Shown: positions 37,701 to 50,159, numbered from the stretch's first letter. The stretch is DNA of 64,000 bases from Owenia fusiformis (GCA_903813345.2 CAIIXF020000009.1:28928740-28992739); one strand, 5' to 3'. The notes: a model not told the origin generated them from the letters alone. Numbers and translations are program-made.

Positions 37701-40700
37701 CATACCATGGAGTTGAAAAATTTCCAAAAACCACCTTATTAGATATACCTTCATATGTTTTCCTCAGGAGTCTCCAAAATTTACCCTGTATCCCTTTTTC
37801 CCATAATTTCGTAAATAAAATATCCCGATCAATCACGTCGAAAGCCTTGGAAATATCAATAAAAGCCAAAAAAGATTTTTTATTCTTTGCCTTTCTTATG
37901 CCACATAGGCCCTTTAAGGCAAATATATGGTTTTCCAATCTCAAGTTGGATCTGAAGGCACCTTGTGTATCCCCAAAGATATTTCTTTTTTCACAAAATG
38001 ACCTTAATTTACTTTCCATGATAGAAGTGAAAACTTTATAAACATTAGAATTAACTGTGAGGCCCCTGAAGTTATCTAAATTCTCAATATCATTATTTTT
38101 GTGCAGTGGTTTTAATAGGCCTTCTTTCCATTCTTTAGGAATCAGCTCCAATAGTCTTACCTTGTTAAAAAGGTCAAATAATGGTTTCATTAGCGCAACT
38201 CCACCATTTTTCATAAATTCATTCGGTATCTGATCTGTTCCACAAGATTTGCCATTTTTCAAATTTTTAATACATGTGGTTATGTCATCAAATTCAAAAG
38301 CGCAAAATAAAAGTGAGTCGGTTGAAAAATTTGACATTGACTTTAACTCATCAATTCTATCCTCAAGGGAAGGTGTGACATGTTTAGGGTTCTTGTTAAC
38401 TTTACCAACACTACCCCAGTACTTAATGAGGGCATCTGAAATTTGCTTGGGGTCTGTTAATATTGTGTCAGTGTCGTCGGGGTTTTTAATCTGTATGGGA
38501 TACCCGGCATTAGCATTAAACATGGTCAGCGTTTTCCAATAAGTTTTAGAGCTTTTAGAGCGTTTATATGCATTTCTCGTGATCAACTTAATGTGGTTCT
38601 TAACATGAGCTTCCTTTATCTTAATTTGGACTTGTTGCTTACGGTATAAATAGAGTTCCCACATTTCATGAAGAATATCTGGGTCACATGACCCTAATCT
38701 ACTCCAATAACGGTAAAAGCGCGATGCATATCTTTTCTTTTACAAGTATTAGACAGATGCTATTTTGTTTTACTGGACATATTTTTATTTGTATAGTAAC
38801 TAAGGGTAGTATGAAAGTTGATCTACTAGAAGGAATATTTAAGTTTAAGGGAACTTGCCATGCCCATGTTATCTGACCCGAATTAGCCACCTGGTGGTGA
38901 AATTTGTAACTACCTACTGGCATATGGGTTATTCTGTTCCATTTAGAGTTGCCAATGCCTTGCAGCATGGACTTGGTCTAGAGAAAGGCGATCGCGTAAT
39001 TGTTATCTTGCCAAGACAACCTGAGTGGTGGCTGCTAAATATTGCATGTATACGAACAGGTAATGAATCTTGAAGTTTTTATCTTTAATCCTTAAATACA
39101 AGGAATTCGAAATGAAAAATAACATTTAAAATCGTTATTTAAGATACAATACTTGGCGCATATAATACTTGGTGCATAATATAAATATTATGAAGGGATA
39201 AAGTATGTTAGTATTAGACCCCTGTACCCCCATTCTTTCTATAAACTCAGATAGAGTATGGGAGTTGGGGGGGGGGGGAACAAGTGTTTGATGCGAGGTG
39301 GTGATTAAGAAAGAGAGGATGGGGGATGCTAAGATGCTTTTTTGCCATTCTATATACGAGGGTTGTCCCAGAAGTAATGCACTATATACTCTAACTTTCT
39401 TTAATATTCTTCAATTCGGCTGAATTTTTGTGTATATAACAATTGAAGTCTTATCTATTATATCCTGAAGTTTCAGCATCAAAAATTAATATTAAGTCTA
39501 AATATGGCTGGTATAACAACATGGGGGTAGGGGTGGGCGGGGCAGGTACCAATTTTACTGATTATGAAAAGATCTAAAGTGTTGTTTATTAATATTTCTT
39601 TCCTTCAAATGATCAAAATGTTTGGGAAATTGTTTGATTTATTCAGCATGATGTTAACCAAGTACAAATAATGACATTTAGAACTGTGATGTCATAATAC
39701 CACATTTCAATAGTCACACATTCATATACAGTCACAGTCAAGAAATTGCAAAAAATGGCTGCAATTTTCACCTGATAACAGAAGGCCTTGGGTTTGGTGG
39801 CCTAATTTCATACTTCACTTGGACTCACAGCCACGCAAAACTTATGCTACCATGAAGAAAGTATGTAAGGAGTATATACCAGATAGAACTACAATTATGA
39901 GGTGACGGAAGAGATTTAAAAGCAATGATTTCACCCTGGATGACAACTCCAAACATGGGAGGCAAAAACTCCACAAGTCACAGTGGAAGAAATTGCCAAG
40001 AGTGTTTGACCTGACAGGCATCAAAAGTACATAACATGCAAAGGGCAATATTGTGAGAAAATGTGAAATGGGACACTGTGCAATGCACATCCATTGAATC
40101 TAGGATGTGCTCATAGTAATTTAGTATCTTAAAATGTATTTTTGAGCATACTTCTTATGGCTACACAAAATCGTATTTGTTGATTAATATTTTCATATTT
40201 TCAATTTTTTATTACTTTTGACGTGACTGTATAACCTGCCCCACCCTACCCAAACTCACCTTGACTTGATTTTATTATAACATCAATATAGTTTTATCAG
40301 TCAACATGAAAATTTTCAGAATAATCAAAATGTCTCCAAGGAACATTTACTGAAAATTTCATGGAAAAATATCAATTATTGATAAAGTAATTAGAGCATA
40401 TAGTGCATTACTTCTTGGACAACCCTCGTATTACCTTGGTCCCTGGTCAAGGAATCAATTATGAAATACAATGTACATATTTTGATTTGCACAACTAAAT
40501 TGATGTGAAATCTTCCAATCCTTTACATGTCAAGAACCCAATTGAAATCAATGCAACATTGTGCTGTAATTACTATACTAGTACTCCTTTGCTACATACT
40601 TCAGTTTAGAGTGCATTTTCAAAAGGATTTTTGATGAATCTCATTATCTAACAATTTTGAAATTTTGCATAAGACAGCATATAATTTATGAATAGGCCTA

Positions 40701-43700
40701 CTGTTAACTCTCTAAAATTTCAGGGACCATCTTGATACCAGGAACAACACAGTTGACAGCAAAAGACATTAAGACGAGACTGAACCAGTCACATGCTAAA
40801 TGTCTAATCACAGATGAAAGAACCTCACATGTAGTAGATCAGGTATGTATGGGTGTGATTGTGCATATAAAGTATTTGGTAAGCTTATGCTGATATACAG
40901 TGAAACCTATTAAGTTTAACACCTCTGTTAGCGGAATATTTTTCAGAGTCCCAAGACCAATTACCAACTTAAAGGTGGAATAGCGGTAAATCAGGAATAA
41001 TTCCTTAGAAAATCTCGAAAATAAATTGTTGCTGCCTTAAACCTGCCCTGAAGAATGGCTATGACCTGAACTTACTTTTGTCAAAATACCGGAGCCTGAA
41101 AAAAATCACATCGATATCGACTAAAGAAGTTTCATTTTTGATCGACTGCGAGAGCAAAATTCAAGCTGAGCTAAATGGTTTTAATTGTCACTTTATTGTC
41201 TTCTTGATGAGGCACATCGGAACTTTGGATTCATAGCCATTCAACCAAGCCACAAAAAGAGTGTATTAGTTGTTATATTAGTTGTTCAACATGTCCAATT
41301 GTTAATATTTTCGACATTCCACCTTTAATTTTAATGAACCTCTTTAGGGGAAAAAGCTCCCAAGCGGAACACTTTTAAGACATGTAAGAGGTATTGAATG
41401 TGTTCAACATAGACAGGACAGGTTTTTCTGTACATGTAAACGATGACTAACTGTCCAAGAGACAGAATATATGTTATTGTTAAAACCTAGGAAGATCATA
41501 CAACTTTTGCAGCCCTCATTCAATGTTGATATAGGCAATGAAACACTAGCATCAAATGTGTAAAAGATAAATAGAAAATAATTTTTTTCACAACAGACTA
41601 TGTTTTGCAGATAGCCAAGGAATGCCCAGATTTGGAGGCTAAAGTTGTTGTAATGGAAAATCAGGAGAATGAGGTGTCAACCAGGACTGGCTGGAAGGAC
41701 TTTCATTCCCTTTGCGCACAATCAAATAAGACCCATGAGGTAATAGTTGTTATGTCACAACCACAAGTGGTTGGTGTTCTATGTCTGTAACAAATGGCAG
41801 GTAAAATTTTGCATGTTAATGCCTTGTTGAAATTATAGTAGTAGAAAGTAATAGCAGGTAAAATATAGTCAAAATTCTTATTACAGGGAATATGCATTTC
41901 AGAAATCTCTACTCCTGGATTGAAGTACTATGTCAATAGTAAATACAGGGTAAATACAGCATGTCAAATTCCTTAATGGTCCTTACCCTGAATGGTCTTT
42001 ATAGATCAGGAACAAAATCCATATAAAAACTTGCAGCATACTGCATGATGTTCTGACATTATTTTTGTTTCTCATAACTAAGAGAAAAACCAAATGATAT
42101 CACTCTGCTTTATTTTAGTGCCTGGACACCAAGAGCTCTGACCCAATGACAATCTTCTTCACGAGTGGCACCACAGCATTGCCAAAGATGTGTGAACATA
42201 GTCATGCTAGCTATGGAATGGGACATGTCATTACTGGCAGGTAACTGACATGTCTTAAATTGTTTAACCAGTAGTTTCTCAGATTCTTTTATATAATTCT
42301 TTTAGTTCTTTAATGATTATCTTTGAGAGGCCTATTATTTATTTATTTTCCTTTACTTTTTTGGAAGCTTTCTTCCATTTTTCATCATTCAATTTTTTTA
42401 TTATTTCAAATTGTAATGCTTATTCTCTTCAGTTCTTTTCAGTATTCTTTTCAGTCTTATTCTCTTTGTACTTTCAGTCATCACTTTATTTCACATGCAA
42501 ATCTACAGATAGAAAAGATTGAGTTGTTTTATTCCACTTTTTTATTTACTCTGGTTTTCAGTTGTTTTCATTTTATTTCTCATCCTGCATTTGTAGATTT
42601 TGGCTAGATCTCTGCCCAACTGATATACACTGGAATAATTCAGATACAGGTTGGGCAAAATCTGCTTGGAGCAATGTTTTTGCACCATGGATACAAGGTG
42701 CTTGTGTTTTTGTACATCACACCCCAAAGTTCGATGTTAAAAAGACCTTAAATGTAAGTTGGAAGTCATAACGCCCAATTAAAAAATTCATTGCACAAAA
42801 TGCAAACTGGAATGGTTTACTAAAGAAATGTATTATTATACATGTAAATCCAACAATCAATCACACCAATCATGGTCTAAGATACAATTTCAGTGTATTT
42901 ATTTTCTCTAATAAACCATTAATCCTGGAGGGTTCCATTACCTTTGTTCATATTTTCAGGAAAGCATCTGTGGCATGCATGCTCAGAATTGTTGTTTTTA
43001 GAAAACTTGGGTAGGGTTCAACTGAGATTTTCATTTTTCTCAGAATGGTGGCCATTTTGAATTTTTCCATCATTTTTTGTTAACCATCTCCCAGACTACA
43101 TTACTATTAGAGTATGAATTGTACAAAAATGACATATGGACAAAATAAATGTGTTAAAAGCATTCCAATTGTTAAAGGTTGAGATACCAGTGCAAGATGC
43201 CTAATCCAAATTGAGTTGATGGGTTTATATTATACATGTGATGTATTTGTTTCTTTTCCAGACTCTACAAACCTACCCTATAACAACATTTTGTACAGCC
43301 CCCACTGCATACAGGCTTTTAGTCCAAAGTGATCTCAAGAAATACAAATTCCACTCTCTCAGACATGCAATAAGTGCTGGCGAACCTCTGGTAAGTATGG
43401 AAATAAAGTCGCTATAAATATTCCTCTGTACAAAAATCTTTTTGTCAATCATGTTCACCCCCAAAAATTCGGTTAAAGGAAGAATGTAGAATTTACATTA
43501 GTATACAAATTTTTTTATTTGGTACACTCAAGCTCCTTTTTCATTTTTTTTCATTTATAAATTAATTGGTATAGTAAGATATTTTTTATGTATGAAAATA
43601 TCTACAGAGTTATATCTTGCGCTCCAGAACCCTGAGGTGACAGATGAATGGTATGAGGGTACAGGGCAGGTCATCAGGGAAGGATATGGTCAGTCAGAAA

Positions 43701-46700
43701 CTGTAAGTATCAGCACAATATTCACAAGGAATTCACACTAAAGCCCTTCCTGATTTGGGGAATTTTGGAAAACGAAAAATGGAGGTTGTTCATTGTCATT
43801 TTTGCACTTTTGACTTTTAAGTCACAAGAGAGTTAATTTTAGCATCTGATATAAGTTATATATATTCAATTATGTGCATACGTCACCAATGAATTGAATA
43901 TTGCTGTATCTCTATCTCATGTGATCTAATTTTGACCATAATGGCAAGTTTGATAGTGCTACAATAAAATCCCATTTTAGAGCTATAATAAAATACTATT
44001 TCAATGCTAGTATAGAATCCTATTTCAGTGCTACAATAAAATCCTATATCAGCGCTACAATAGAGTTCTATTTCAGTGCTACAATAAAATCCTACTTAAG
44101 TGCTACGATAAAATCCTATTTCAGTGCTACAATAGAATCCTATTTCAGTGCTACAATAAAGTACTATTTCAATGCTACCATAAAATCCCGTTTCAGTGCC
44201 TACTTGTTGGAAGTTTCCGCTGCATAGAAAACAAACCAGGCTCAATGGGTAAACCGTCTCCATGGTTTGACACCACCATTGTAGATGACAGTGGCAGGGA
44301 AGTGGGGCCAAATACTGAAGGAGACATTGCAGTGAAAGTTAAACCTAATAGACCTATTGGACTTTTTACAAAATATGTGGTAAGCACTAGAACTAAGCAC
44401 TATATCACAGGAATCTTAGATCTACTTGGCAAAATTGAGCTATGTAATATTGTTTGCTGTAGTATTGAGCTTACTTATAATTATATTGAACCATTATCAA
44501 TGAAGAAATTCATATTCTCAGAACGAAGGAGTTGATCATTTCAAGTCAAAACTACTGACAATTGGGGCATGTCAGTAAATTCAACCATCTCGAACTTCCC
44601 TCTTAGGGGGATTTAAGAGTCACAATTTTTTGCTAAGACATGCATTATTCAATTTTAATACAAGTTAGAAAGCTTCAAATCAAAAGACAAACTATGAAAA
44701 AAGTTATAAAAAACCTTGGGGGCAGATCTCTTTAAGGGTTAATGGATATACGGTATGTTAATTTCTAATATAATACAAACTCTTCTTATTTATTTGTTTG
44801 TGTTTAATTCGTAGGATGATCCAGAAATGACATCATCAGCACATAAAGGAGATTATTATATCACAGGTGATCGTGCATATCGAGATGATGATGGCTATTT
44901 CTGGTTTGTTGGTAGATCTGATGATGTCATCAACTCAGCAGGGTGAGATATGAACTGTGATTTTTGGAATGCCTATTTTGATGAAATTCACCAATTCTCA
45001 AAAACAATAAAATTGCATTTTCAAGTAACGATTGGTGAAAGTTTTCTTTTGTGAAATTCAGGTTTGCTCCCATGAGCCTTGAGAATCCAATTGGCTCCGT
45101 ACAGCTCTAATAGTTATTTTAAAAGTAGGTATACATGTACTTTAAGATGGCAAAACATTTCACAATCCAGATGTAAGTGGTTGATTGTTCTTCTTTTCAG
45201 GTATAGAATTGGTCCATTTGAGGTTGAGAATGCACTTATAGAACATCCATCTGTTGCTGAATCTGCTGTGGTCAGCAGTCCAGATAAGCAGAGAGGGGAG
45301 GTAGGCTTTATATGTATATTTTATACTGTCCTGCTTTGTGCTTGATTGCTCATATTTCCTAACTGCACAATAATACATTTCCAATTCTTTCACACTACTC
45401 TACCCCTATAATGTGGCCTGTATTTCTTTAAAAGGGATACAGGCTACAGTGAAGTTGTAAATGGAGGAAGCTTGTTTATTTCCATATTTTTGAAGGTGTA
45501 CTAGATTTTACATATATTCCAAGTTTTCTATTATACTGTATAGATTCATTGAGCAGTTTGCATTCTATTATTATCATCAGAAAAGCCCTATAGACAAAGA
45601 TAGAGAATACTCGCTCCATTTGCAACATCAATGTAGCCTGTATCCCTTTAAAGAAATACAGGCTACAGTATGGGGTAGGGTAGTGTGATTTTATATGGTG
45701 TTTCTGTGTGAATACACATACATTATGTACCCCACTGAAGAATATGATATTCAACTGGTGGCAACCAGAAACTGCACTGAACGATAGTAAACAGATTTGT
45801 ATATGGTACATACATGTATATGATGGAGAAAATAACTACATTTACAGGAATTTGACCATTATCTTTAGTTGTTCAGTGTTCCACAGCAGGATGACTAACT
45901 GGTTATCATAATCTTAAGCAAAACTTAAAGAGAGAATCAGATATAGTGAGCAGGCTAAACAAAAATCGTTTCAATTTTAGAATATTTTTGGCTCATGTCA
46001 TTCCTTGTCATGTCTATTTTCTAAAAATCACAAAAGTGCATATTTTATTCGAGGAAAACTAAAGATTTTTACAATAATGTATTATTTTTCTATAAGAATG
46101 GTTACCATTCTTATTATTTGGGAGAATTTAAACATTTTTGCACTTTGAATCATTAATAACTTCACCAATTTATAACATATTGTGAATCCTTTGGGAGATA
46201 TTGTAATAGATTGGTAGGTCAATTATCCCGGGTCAATTATACATGTTGCTTCTCATTATAAACCCTCTCATGTGTCAGAATTGCATATAACTTTACCTTC
46301 ATGCATGTTTCCAGGTTGTAAAGGCCTTTGTGATATTAAGTGAACAATACAAGAATGCAGATAAGGATGAATTAAGAAAGGGACTGCAGGAACATGTAAA
46401 ACAGGTCACGGCTCCTTACAAATACCCAAGAAAGGTAGGATTTTTCTTGTATGTTGTACCCCCCTTCATTTACTAGCTACAACTCTGTAGGTGAGATGTT
46501 TTGTGCGTCAAAACAAGTTAATCAAGAAATGGTTATGTTAATTTATAACCTTGCTATTGCCATTGGAAAGGATTTGGATCTTCTGATATTTGTCTGTTGG
46601 TTTGATTTTGAGTGGAATCTACATGTGGTGTCACAATGACATACATGTATCTAGATCAATGCCCAGCAATGTAACCAGTAGACAATTGCGTACCCTCATG

Positions 46701-46914
46701 TATGCCTGGTTATGTGCCTGATTCCATCGACGTAAGTATTTGATTATATTCTGAATGTGCTATATTTAAATTCATATAACGACGTTGAGCTACAGTTATC
46801 TTCTTCTTCTAGATTGATTTTGTGGATGAACTGCCTAAGACTGTTAGTGGCAAAATTAGGAGAGTGGAGCTGAGGAATCAAGAATGGCACACAGGAAGTG
46901 AAAATATATTTTGA
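34796..46914 (+). CDS. ACSM: Medium-chain acyl-CoA synthetase, ACSM family
   Basis: Activates medium-chain fatty acids with ATP and CoA, normally in mitochondria. Fifteen exons, one frame, 594 aa: 34796-34862, 35206-35348, 35713-35810, 38947-39059, 40724-40842, 41611-41739, 42119-42240, 42597-42753, 43262-43390, 43628-43702, 44197-44379, 44815-44942, 45201-45300, 46315-46434, 46813-46914. The N-terminus ([14 protein letters not shown]) is basic and amphipathic, as in a mitochondrial presequence; this first exon is inferred. Family marks: [33 protein letters not shown], the ATP-binding loop [11 protein letters not shown] (residues 237-247), [53 protein letters not shown] and KTVSGKIRR with catalytic Lys575. 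The loop has Ala where most relatives have Gly. Intron 3 holds an antisense LINE; other introns hold MITEs and a mariner relic. Confidence 0.94.
36125..38710 (-). mobile_element. Non-LTR retrotransposon (LINE), 5'-truncated, antisense in ACSM intron 3
   Basis: Contains a long uninterrupted RT frame (next entry). Its 3' end, at the left on the plus strand, finishes in a TAA-type simple repeat (TTATTATTATT at about 36129-36148), as in I-like and related LINEs. The frame stays open upstream of its first ATG to about 38710, reading FYRYWSRLG, and then homology ends, so the endonuclease domain is missing. I could not define a target-site duplication. Confidence 0.85.
36325..38664 (-). CDS. LINE ORF2 fragment: reverse transcriptase and C-terminal zinc-knuckle-like region
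   Basis: 779 residues without a stop. RT motifs in order: [20 protein letters not shown] (region 1/2), [17 protein letters not shown] (A), [20 protein letters not shown] (B), [15 protein letters not shown] (C, Asp-Asp), FNSKKSKVM (D) and [10 protein letters not shown] (E). The C-terminal part ends with [20 protein letters not shown], a Cys-Cys-His-Cys pattern typical of several LINE clades. The intact frame suggests a recent insertion. It cannot move alone without the endonuclease. Confidence 0.9.
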   Translation of the reverse strand: MWELYLYRKQQVQIKIKEAHVKNHIKLITRNAYKRSKSSKTYWKTLTMFNANAGYPIQIKNPDDTDTILTDPKQISDALIKYWGSVGKVNKNPKHVTPSLEDRIDELKSMSNFSTDSLLFCAFEFDDITTCIKNLKNGKSCGTDQIPNEFMKNGGVALMKPLFDLFNKVRLLELIPKEWKEGLLKPLHKNNDIENLDNFRGLTVNSNVYKVFTSIMESKLRSFCEKRNIFGDTQGAFRSNLRLENHIFALKGLCGIRKAKNKKSFLAFIDISKAFDVIDRDILFTKLWEKGIQGKFWRLLRKTYEGISNKVVFGNFSTPWYDSETGLKQGCCLSPTLFSIIMTDLLSSLEKENIGFDFKGKKIPSLFFADDIVLMGESEQQLNKLLKVTDIFAVEWGFKFNSKKSKVMVIGQRINYEKKWILGEHELTEVKVYKYLGIYFDRSLKDTYHIKDTLKPKSRRIQNMICSTLTKHCNMKRIDFGNTMYNGMFLPAILHGCGVMLLNKTTEKYLSTMQYKMAKALMQLKCNPARESLLGDLGWRPICDIIHKRQIDYFIYLKSSLKNGLHKDIFNYLLHEFKLGHKASWPFMENVHSILTEVGLDDVIYRDDTNWYTSYLNISNEQWVRCFNEAICDKSSLSLFKTVKNHTFLENYLKTGMDFYSQHIKFRARAKCLGLNTDLERRGLSDGFCSTCLSEKDTLEHRLFTCPSTTTQRNMFFEKFNKECPDSIVNSFLQLSISEKTRWILGDDVAIYWGQDLGSTFDKLSKTFLVDINKEIFKH
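39357..40428 (+). mobile_element. Decayed mariner in ACSM intron 4
   Basis: The ends CGAGGGTTGTCCCAGAAGTA and TACTTCTTGGACAACCCTCG are inverted repeats with TA on both sides (39355-39356, 40429-40430). At about 39905-40000 the plus strand encodes a relic of the N-terminal DNA-binding region ([21 protein letters not shown]) with a stop just before it. 1072 bp, non-autonomous. A third mariner subfamily in this window. Confidence 0.85.
40898..41430. mobile_element. Pogo/Tc1-type MITE, copy 2, with a nested insertion (ACSM intron 5)
   Basis: The outer ends CAGTGAAACCTATTAAGTTT and GACAGGTTTTTCTG are flanked by TA. About 360 bp (roughly 40970-41333) with its own inverted ends, TTAAAGGTGGAAT and ATTCCACCTTTAA, interrupts it. 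The short version of the outer family (87 bp at 21934) lacks this insert. Confidence 0.7.
41750..41830 (+). repeat. CACCAC hairpin-ended repeat, partial copy (ACSM intron 6)
   Basis: Shows TTATGTCACAACCACAAGTGG, AACAAATGGCAGG and TTTTGCATGTTAATGCCTTG, in the same order as in the copy at 753-895. It starts about 10 bp after the exon 6 donor. Confidence 0.65.
43960..44196 (+). repeat. ~23-24-bp minisatellite that contains the ACSM exon 11 splice acceptor
   Basis: About ten copies of a unit like AAAATCCTATTTCAGTGCTACAAT trimmed to 23-24 bp. The last copy reads AAAATCCCGTTTCAG/TGCC, which is the acceptor of exon 11. Upstream copies repeat TATTTCAGTGC several times (for example near 44020, 44070, 44120 and 44150), so they present near-copies of the real acceptor. 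Confidence 0.88.
45391..45694. mobile_element. MITE in ACSM intron 13
   Basis: CACACTACTCTACCCC at the left is mirrored by GGGGTAGGGTAGTGTG at the right. Just inside, CCTGTATTTCTTTAAA with GGGATACAGGCTACA is mirrored as a block. About 304 bp, no transposase, target duplication not clear. Confidence 0.75.
45985..46260 (+). repeat. Dispersed repeat, copy 2 (ACSM intron 13)
   Basis: Closely similar to 19690-19980. The left part (GGCTCATGTCATTCCTTGTC) also matches about 56250-56275. Confidence 0.65.
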
Positions 46915-47750
46915 CTTTCTTGTTTACAAGATACATCATATAATTGTATTAGAGATTTTAATATATATAGTTGTGCCATGGGCTTTTTTTTAGAAAACCC
47001 ATTGATATGCAGTTAAGCCTGTGTAATCCAAACCACATCCGGGGCTGGCCAAAAATGTTCACTTTGTTTACAGTTTATAGAAGGCGTGAATACAGTCATG
47101 TTCGAATTAGTGGTATATTTCATATTGTATAGATTGGTGTGATATTTTGCTAAAGTGATTATCGGATGCATATGAGTCATGCCAACAGTTCCTTTTACAA
47201 TGTATTAGGCGCATTTGTACGTGATAAACAAAGAACTTTGAACCAAAATATTTTTGAATTTACATGCAGGTAAACAATTTTTTTCAGTTCAAGTAAATTA
47301 AAATGTTACAAATCTCAGCTATTTTGTGATATCATTTTGTCCTTGACAATTTACATCATCTCATAAAAGTGATATATCTGAAAATGATCCGATATTCTAA
47401 ATATATCATTTTTTTGATAACAAGATAACTATCAACTCATATATCTGCTGACAATTACATGCACACCTCCAATGACTGTGTTAACATTTAGAGTAATTTA
47501 AAAAGCAGAGATATTTGTATGACATACGAGTGATACGTGGTGATACTCGTACAATCAATGGAATCAATGATACCCAGAAACTGCAACTTGTACACAATTT
47601 GGATTTTGTAGATCACGATTACAATTCTGTATGTTTGTGGGAATTTCTTTTTACCATTTAATACAGTTCCATGTAGAAATGTTCTAAGTTGTTCTGTAAC
47701 CCTGTAGCAATTTGTAATACCTATATAGTGTATAGTGTATACTAAATATA
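46915..47750. other. 3' flank of ACSM
   Basis: Non-coding AT-rich sequence, presumably with the 3' UTR at the left. No reliable AATAAA just after the stop and no other structure seen. Confidence 0.4.
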
Positions 47751-47751
47751 T

Positions 47752-49236
47752 ATTTTATTATAAAAAGAAAATGTATTATTTTATTGAATACATGTTTTCC
47801 TTATAAGTCATCTGTATTATTATAAAAAGAAAATGTTTTATTTTATTGGATACATGTTTTCCTTTTAAGTCATCTATATTATTATAAAAAGAAAATGTTT
47901 TATTTTATTGGATTCATGATTTCCTTTTAAGTCATCTATATTATTATAAAAAGAAAATGTATTATTTTATTGGATACATGATTTCCTTATAAGTCATCTG
48001 TATTATTATAAAAAGAAATGTTTTATTTTATTGGATCCATGATTTCCTTTTAAGTCATCTGTATTATTATAAAAAGAAAATGTATTATTTTATTGGATAC
48101 ATGATTTCCTTATAAGTCATCTGTATTATTATAAAAAGAAATGTTTTATTTTATTGGATCCATGATTTCCTTTTAAGTCATCTGTATTATTATAAAAAGA
48201 AAATGTATTATTTTATTGGATACATGATTTCCTTATAAGTCATCTGTATTATTATAAAAAGAAATGTTTTATTTTATTGGATTCATGATTTCCTTATAAG
48301 TCATCTGTATTATTATAAAAAGAAAATGTATTATTTTATTGGATACATGATTTCCTTATAAGTCATCTGTATTATTATAAAAAGAAATGTTTTATTTTAT
48401 TGGATCCATGATTTCCTTTTAAGTCATCTATATTATTATAAAAAGAAAGTGTATTATTTTATTAGATACATGATTTCCTTATAAGTCATCTGTATTATTA
48501 TAAAAAGAAATGTTTTATTTTATTGGATTCATGATTTCCTTATAAGTCATCTGTATTATTATAAAAAGAAAATGTATTATTTTATTGGATACATGATTTC
48601 CTTATAAGTCATCTGTATTATTATAAAAAGAAATGTTTTATTTTATTGGATCCATGATTTCCTTTTAAGTCATCTATATTATTATAAAAAGAAAATGTTT
48701 TATTTTATTGGATACATGATTTCCTTATAAGTCATCTGTATTATTATAAAAAGAAATGTTTTATTTTATTGGATCCATGATTTCCTTTTAAGTCATCTAT
48801 ATTATTATAAAAAGAAAATGTTTTATTTTATTGGATACATGATTTCCTTATAAGTCATCTGTATTATTATAAAAAGAAATGTTTTATTTTATTGGATACA
48901 TGATTTCCTTATAAGTCATCTGTATTATTATAAAAAGAAATGTTTTATTTTATTGGATCCATGATTTCCTTTTAAGTCATCTATATTATTATAAAAAGAA
49001 AATGTTTTATTTTATTGGATACATGATTTCCTTATAAGTCATCTGTATTATTATAAAAAGAAATGTTTTATTTTATTGGATCCATGATTTCCTTTTAAGT
49101 CATCTATATTATTATAAAAAGAAAATGTTTTATTTTATTGGATACATGTTTTCCTTATAAGTCATCTGTATTATTATAAAAAGAAAATGTTTTATTTTAT
49201 TGGATACATGTTTTCCTTATAAGTCATCTGTATTAA
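47752..49236 (+). repeat. 61/62-bp minisatellite array, about 24 copies
   Basis: Tandem units of the form TATTATTATAAAAAGAAA, then ATGTTTTATTTTATTGGAT, then ACATGATTTCC and TTATAAGTCATCTG. Over most of the array, A-type copies (GTATTATTTTATTGGATACA...CTTATAAG) alternate with B-type copies (GTTTTATTTTATTGGATCCA...CTTTTAAG), a dimeric higher-order repeat of about 123 bp. Outer copies are more uniform. A single orphan copy lies at 51262-51312. Confidence 0.95.
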
Positions 49237-49259
49237 TCAAAAGATGAGCATGAAAGACG

Positions 49260-49720
49260 TATGATGAATAAAATGGAAACCCAACAATTTGGATCTAAAT
49301 CATTTTGGAATGTTGCCTCAAGATTTTTCACAGGCACACGTTTAAGCTCTATTCCTGTCTTAGTCAACCAAAATGGCAAAAATGTAATGACTGGTAAGGC
49401 AAATATTTTTTAGCTCATTTTATTAAAAGTTTTTACATTGGCGATCATTTGACCCTGTTGTTCTTGACCAAAAACGCACAAATGCGTCTATTGATATACT
49501 TTCAACAAATAGAGATGAGGTCTATATAGCTTTGATGTCTCTTATTATTAATAAAGCATCTGGGCCTGATCAGATCAGTAATATGATGCTTAAACTTTCA
49601 GCACCTGCTCTCGCATTTCCCTTGTCTAAATTAATCAATAAAATATTTTTGACCAATCCGTTCCCGGAATGCTGGAAACTTGGTAATATCACACCAATCC
49701 ATAAAAAGGACCCACGGTCC
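49260..49720 (+). pseudogene. LINE reverse transcriptase relic
   Basis: The frame from about 49500 to 49720 reads NKASGPDQISNMMLKL and CWKLGNITPIHKKDPR, the N-terminal RT region of a jockey/CR1-like LINE. Upstream sequence continues the similarity with stops. It starts directly after the minisatellite and loses homology after PIHKKDP, so only a fragment remains. Confidence 0.75.
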
Positions 49721-50159
49721 TGTGCTCACACAGTGTTTTCTGCAGCCAATGATGATTGACTTTATACATGAAAAAGTTCCCTGAAAATGACAAAGTCCTA
49801 CTTTTTTGTCAAATGTTAAAGTGTAAATACCAAAAGCTGTAATTTCAAGAGCTTTGAAATCTTCAGAGAACATAAGTTGCATATACAGCAACTACTACAA
49901 GTTATTTGAAAGGTCCAATTCAACAAAGTGTCTAGTATTTACAGAAAATTTGACTTTTTGACGTCAAAATCTAGGAAACCGGGCGAACTTGGGAAATGGC
50001 GATGATAGGTCAAATAGGCATTATGGATGCATAAAATGAATGTGTATATGACTCAATCCGAATAGCAGTTTTAATTTGTGCGGCCAATGTTGACGGACGG
50101 ACGGACCAACGCGGAAGCCATTGGTTGATGGCATAATTGATGGATGTATGCGGAAGTAC

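Noticed and set aside
37421-38041. 206-aa plus-strand frame
   Set aside because: Antisense shadow of the LINE reverse transcriptase frame; no motif of its own.
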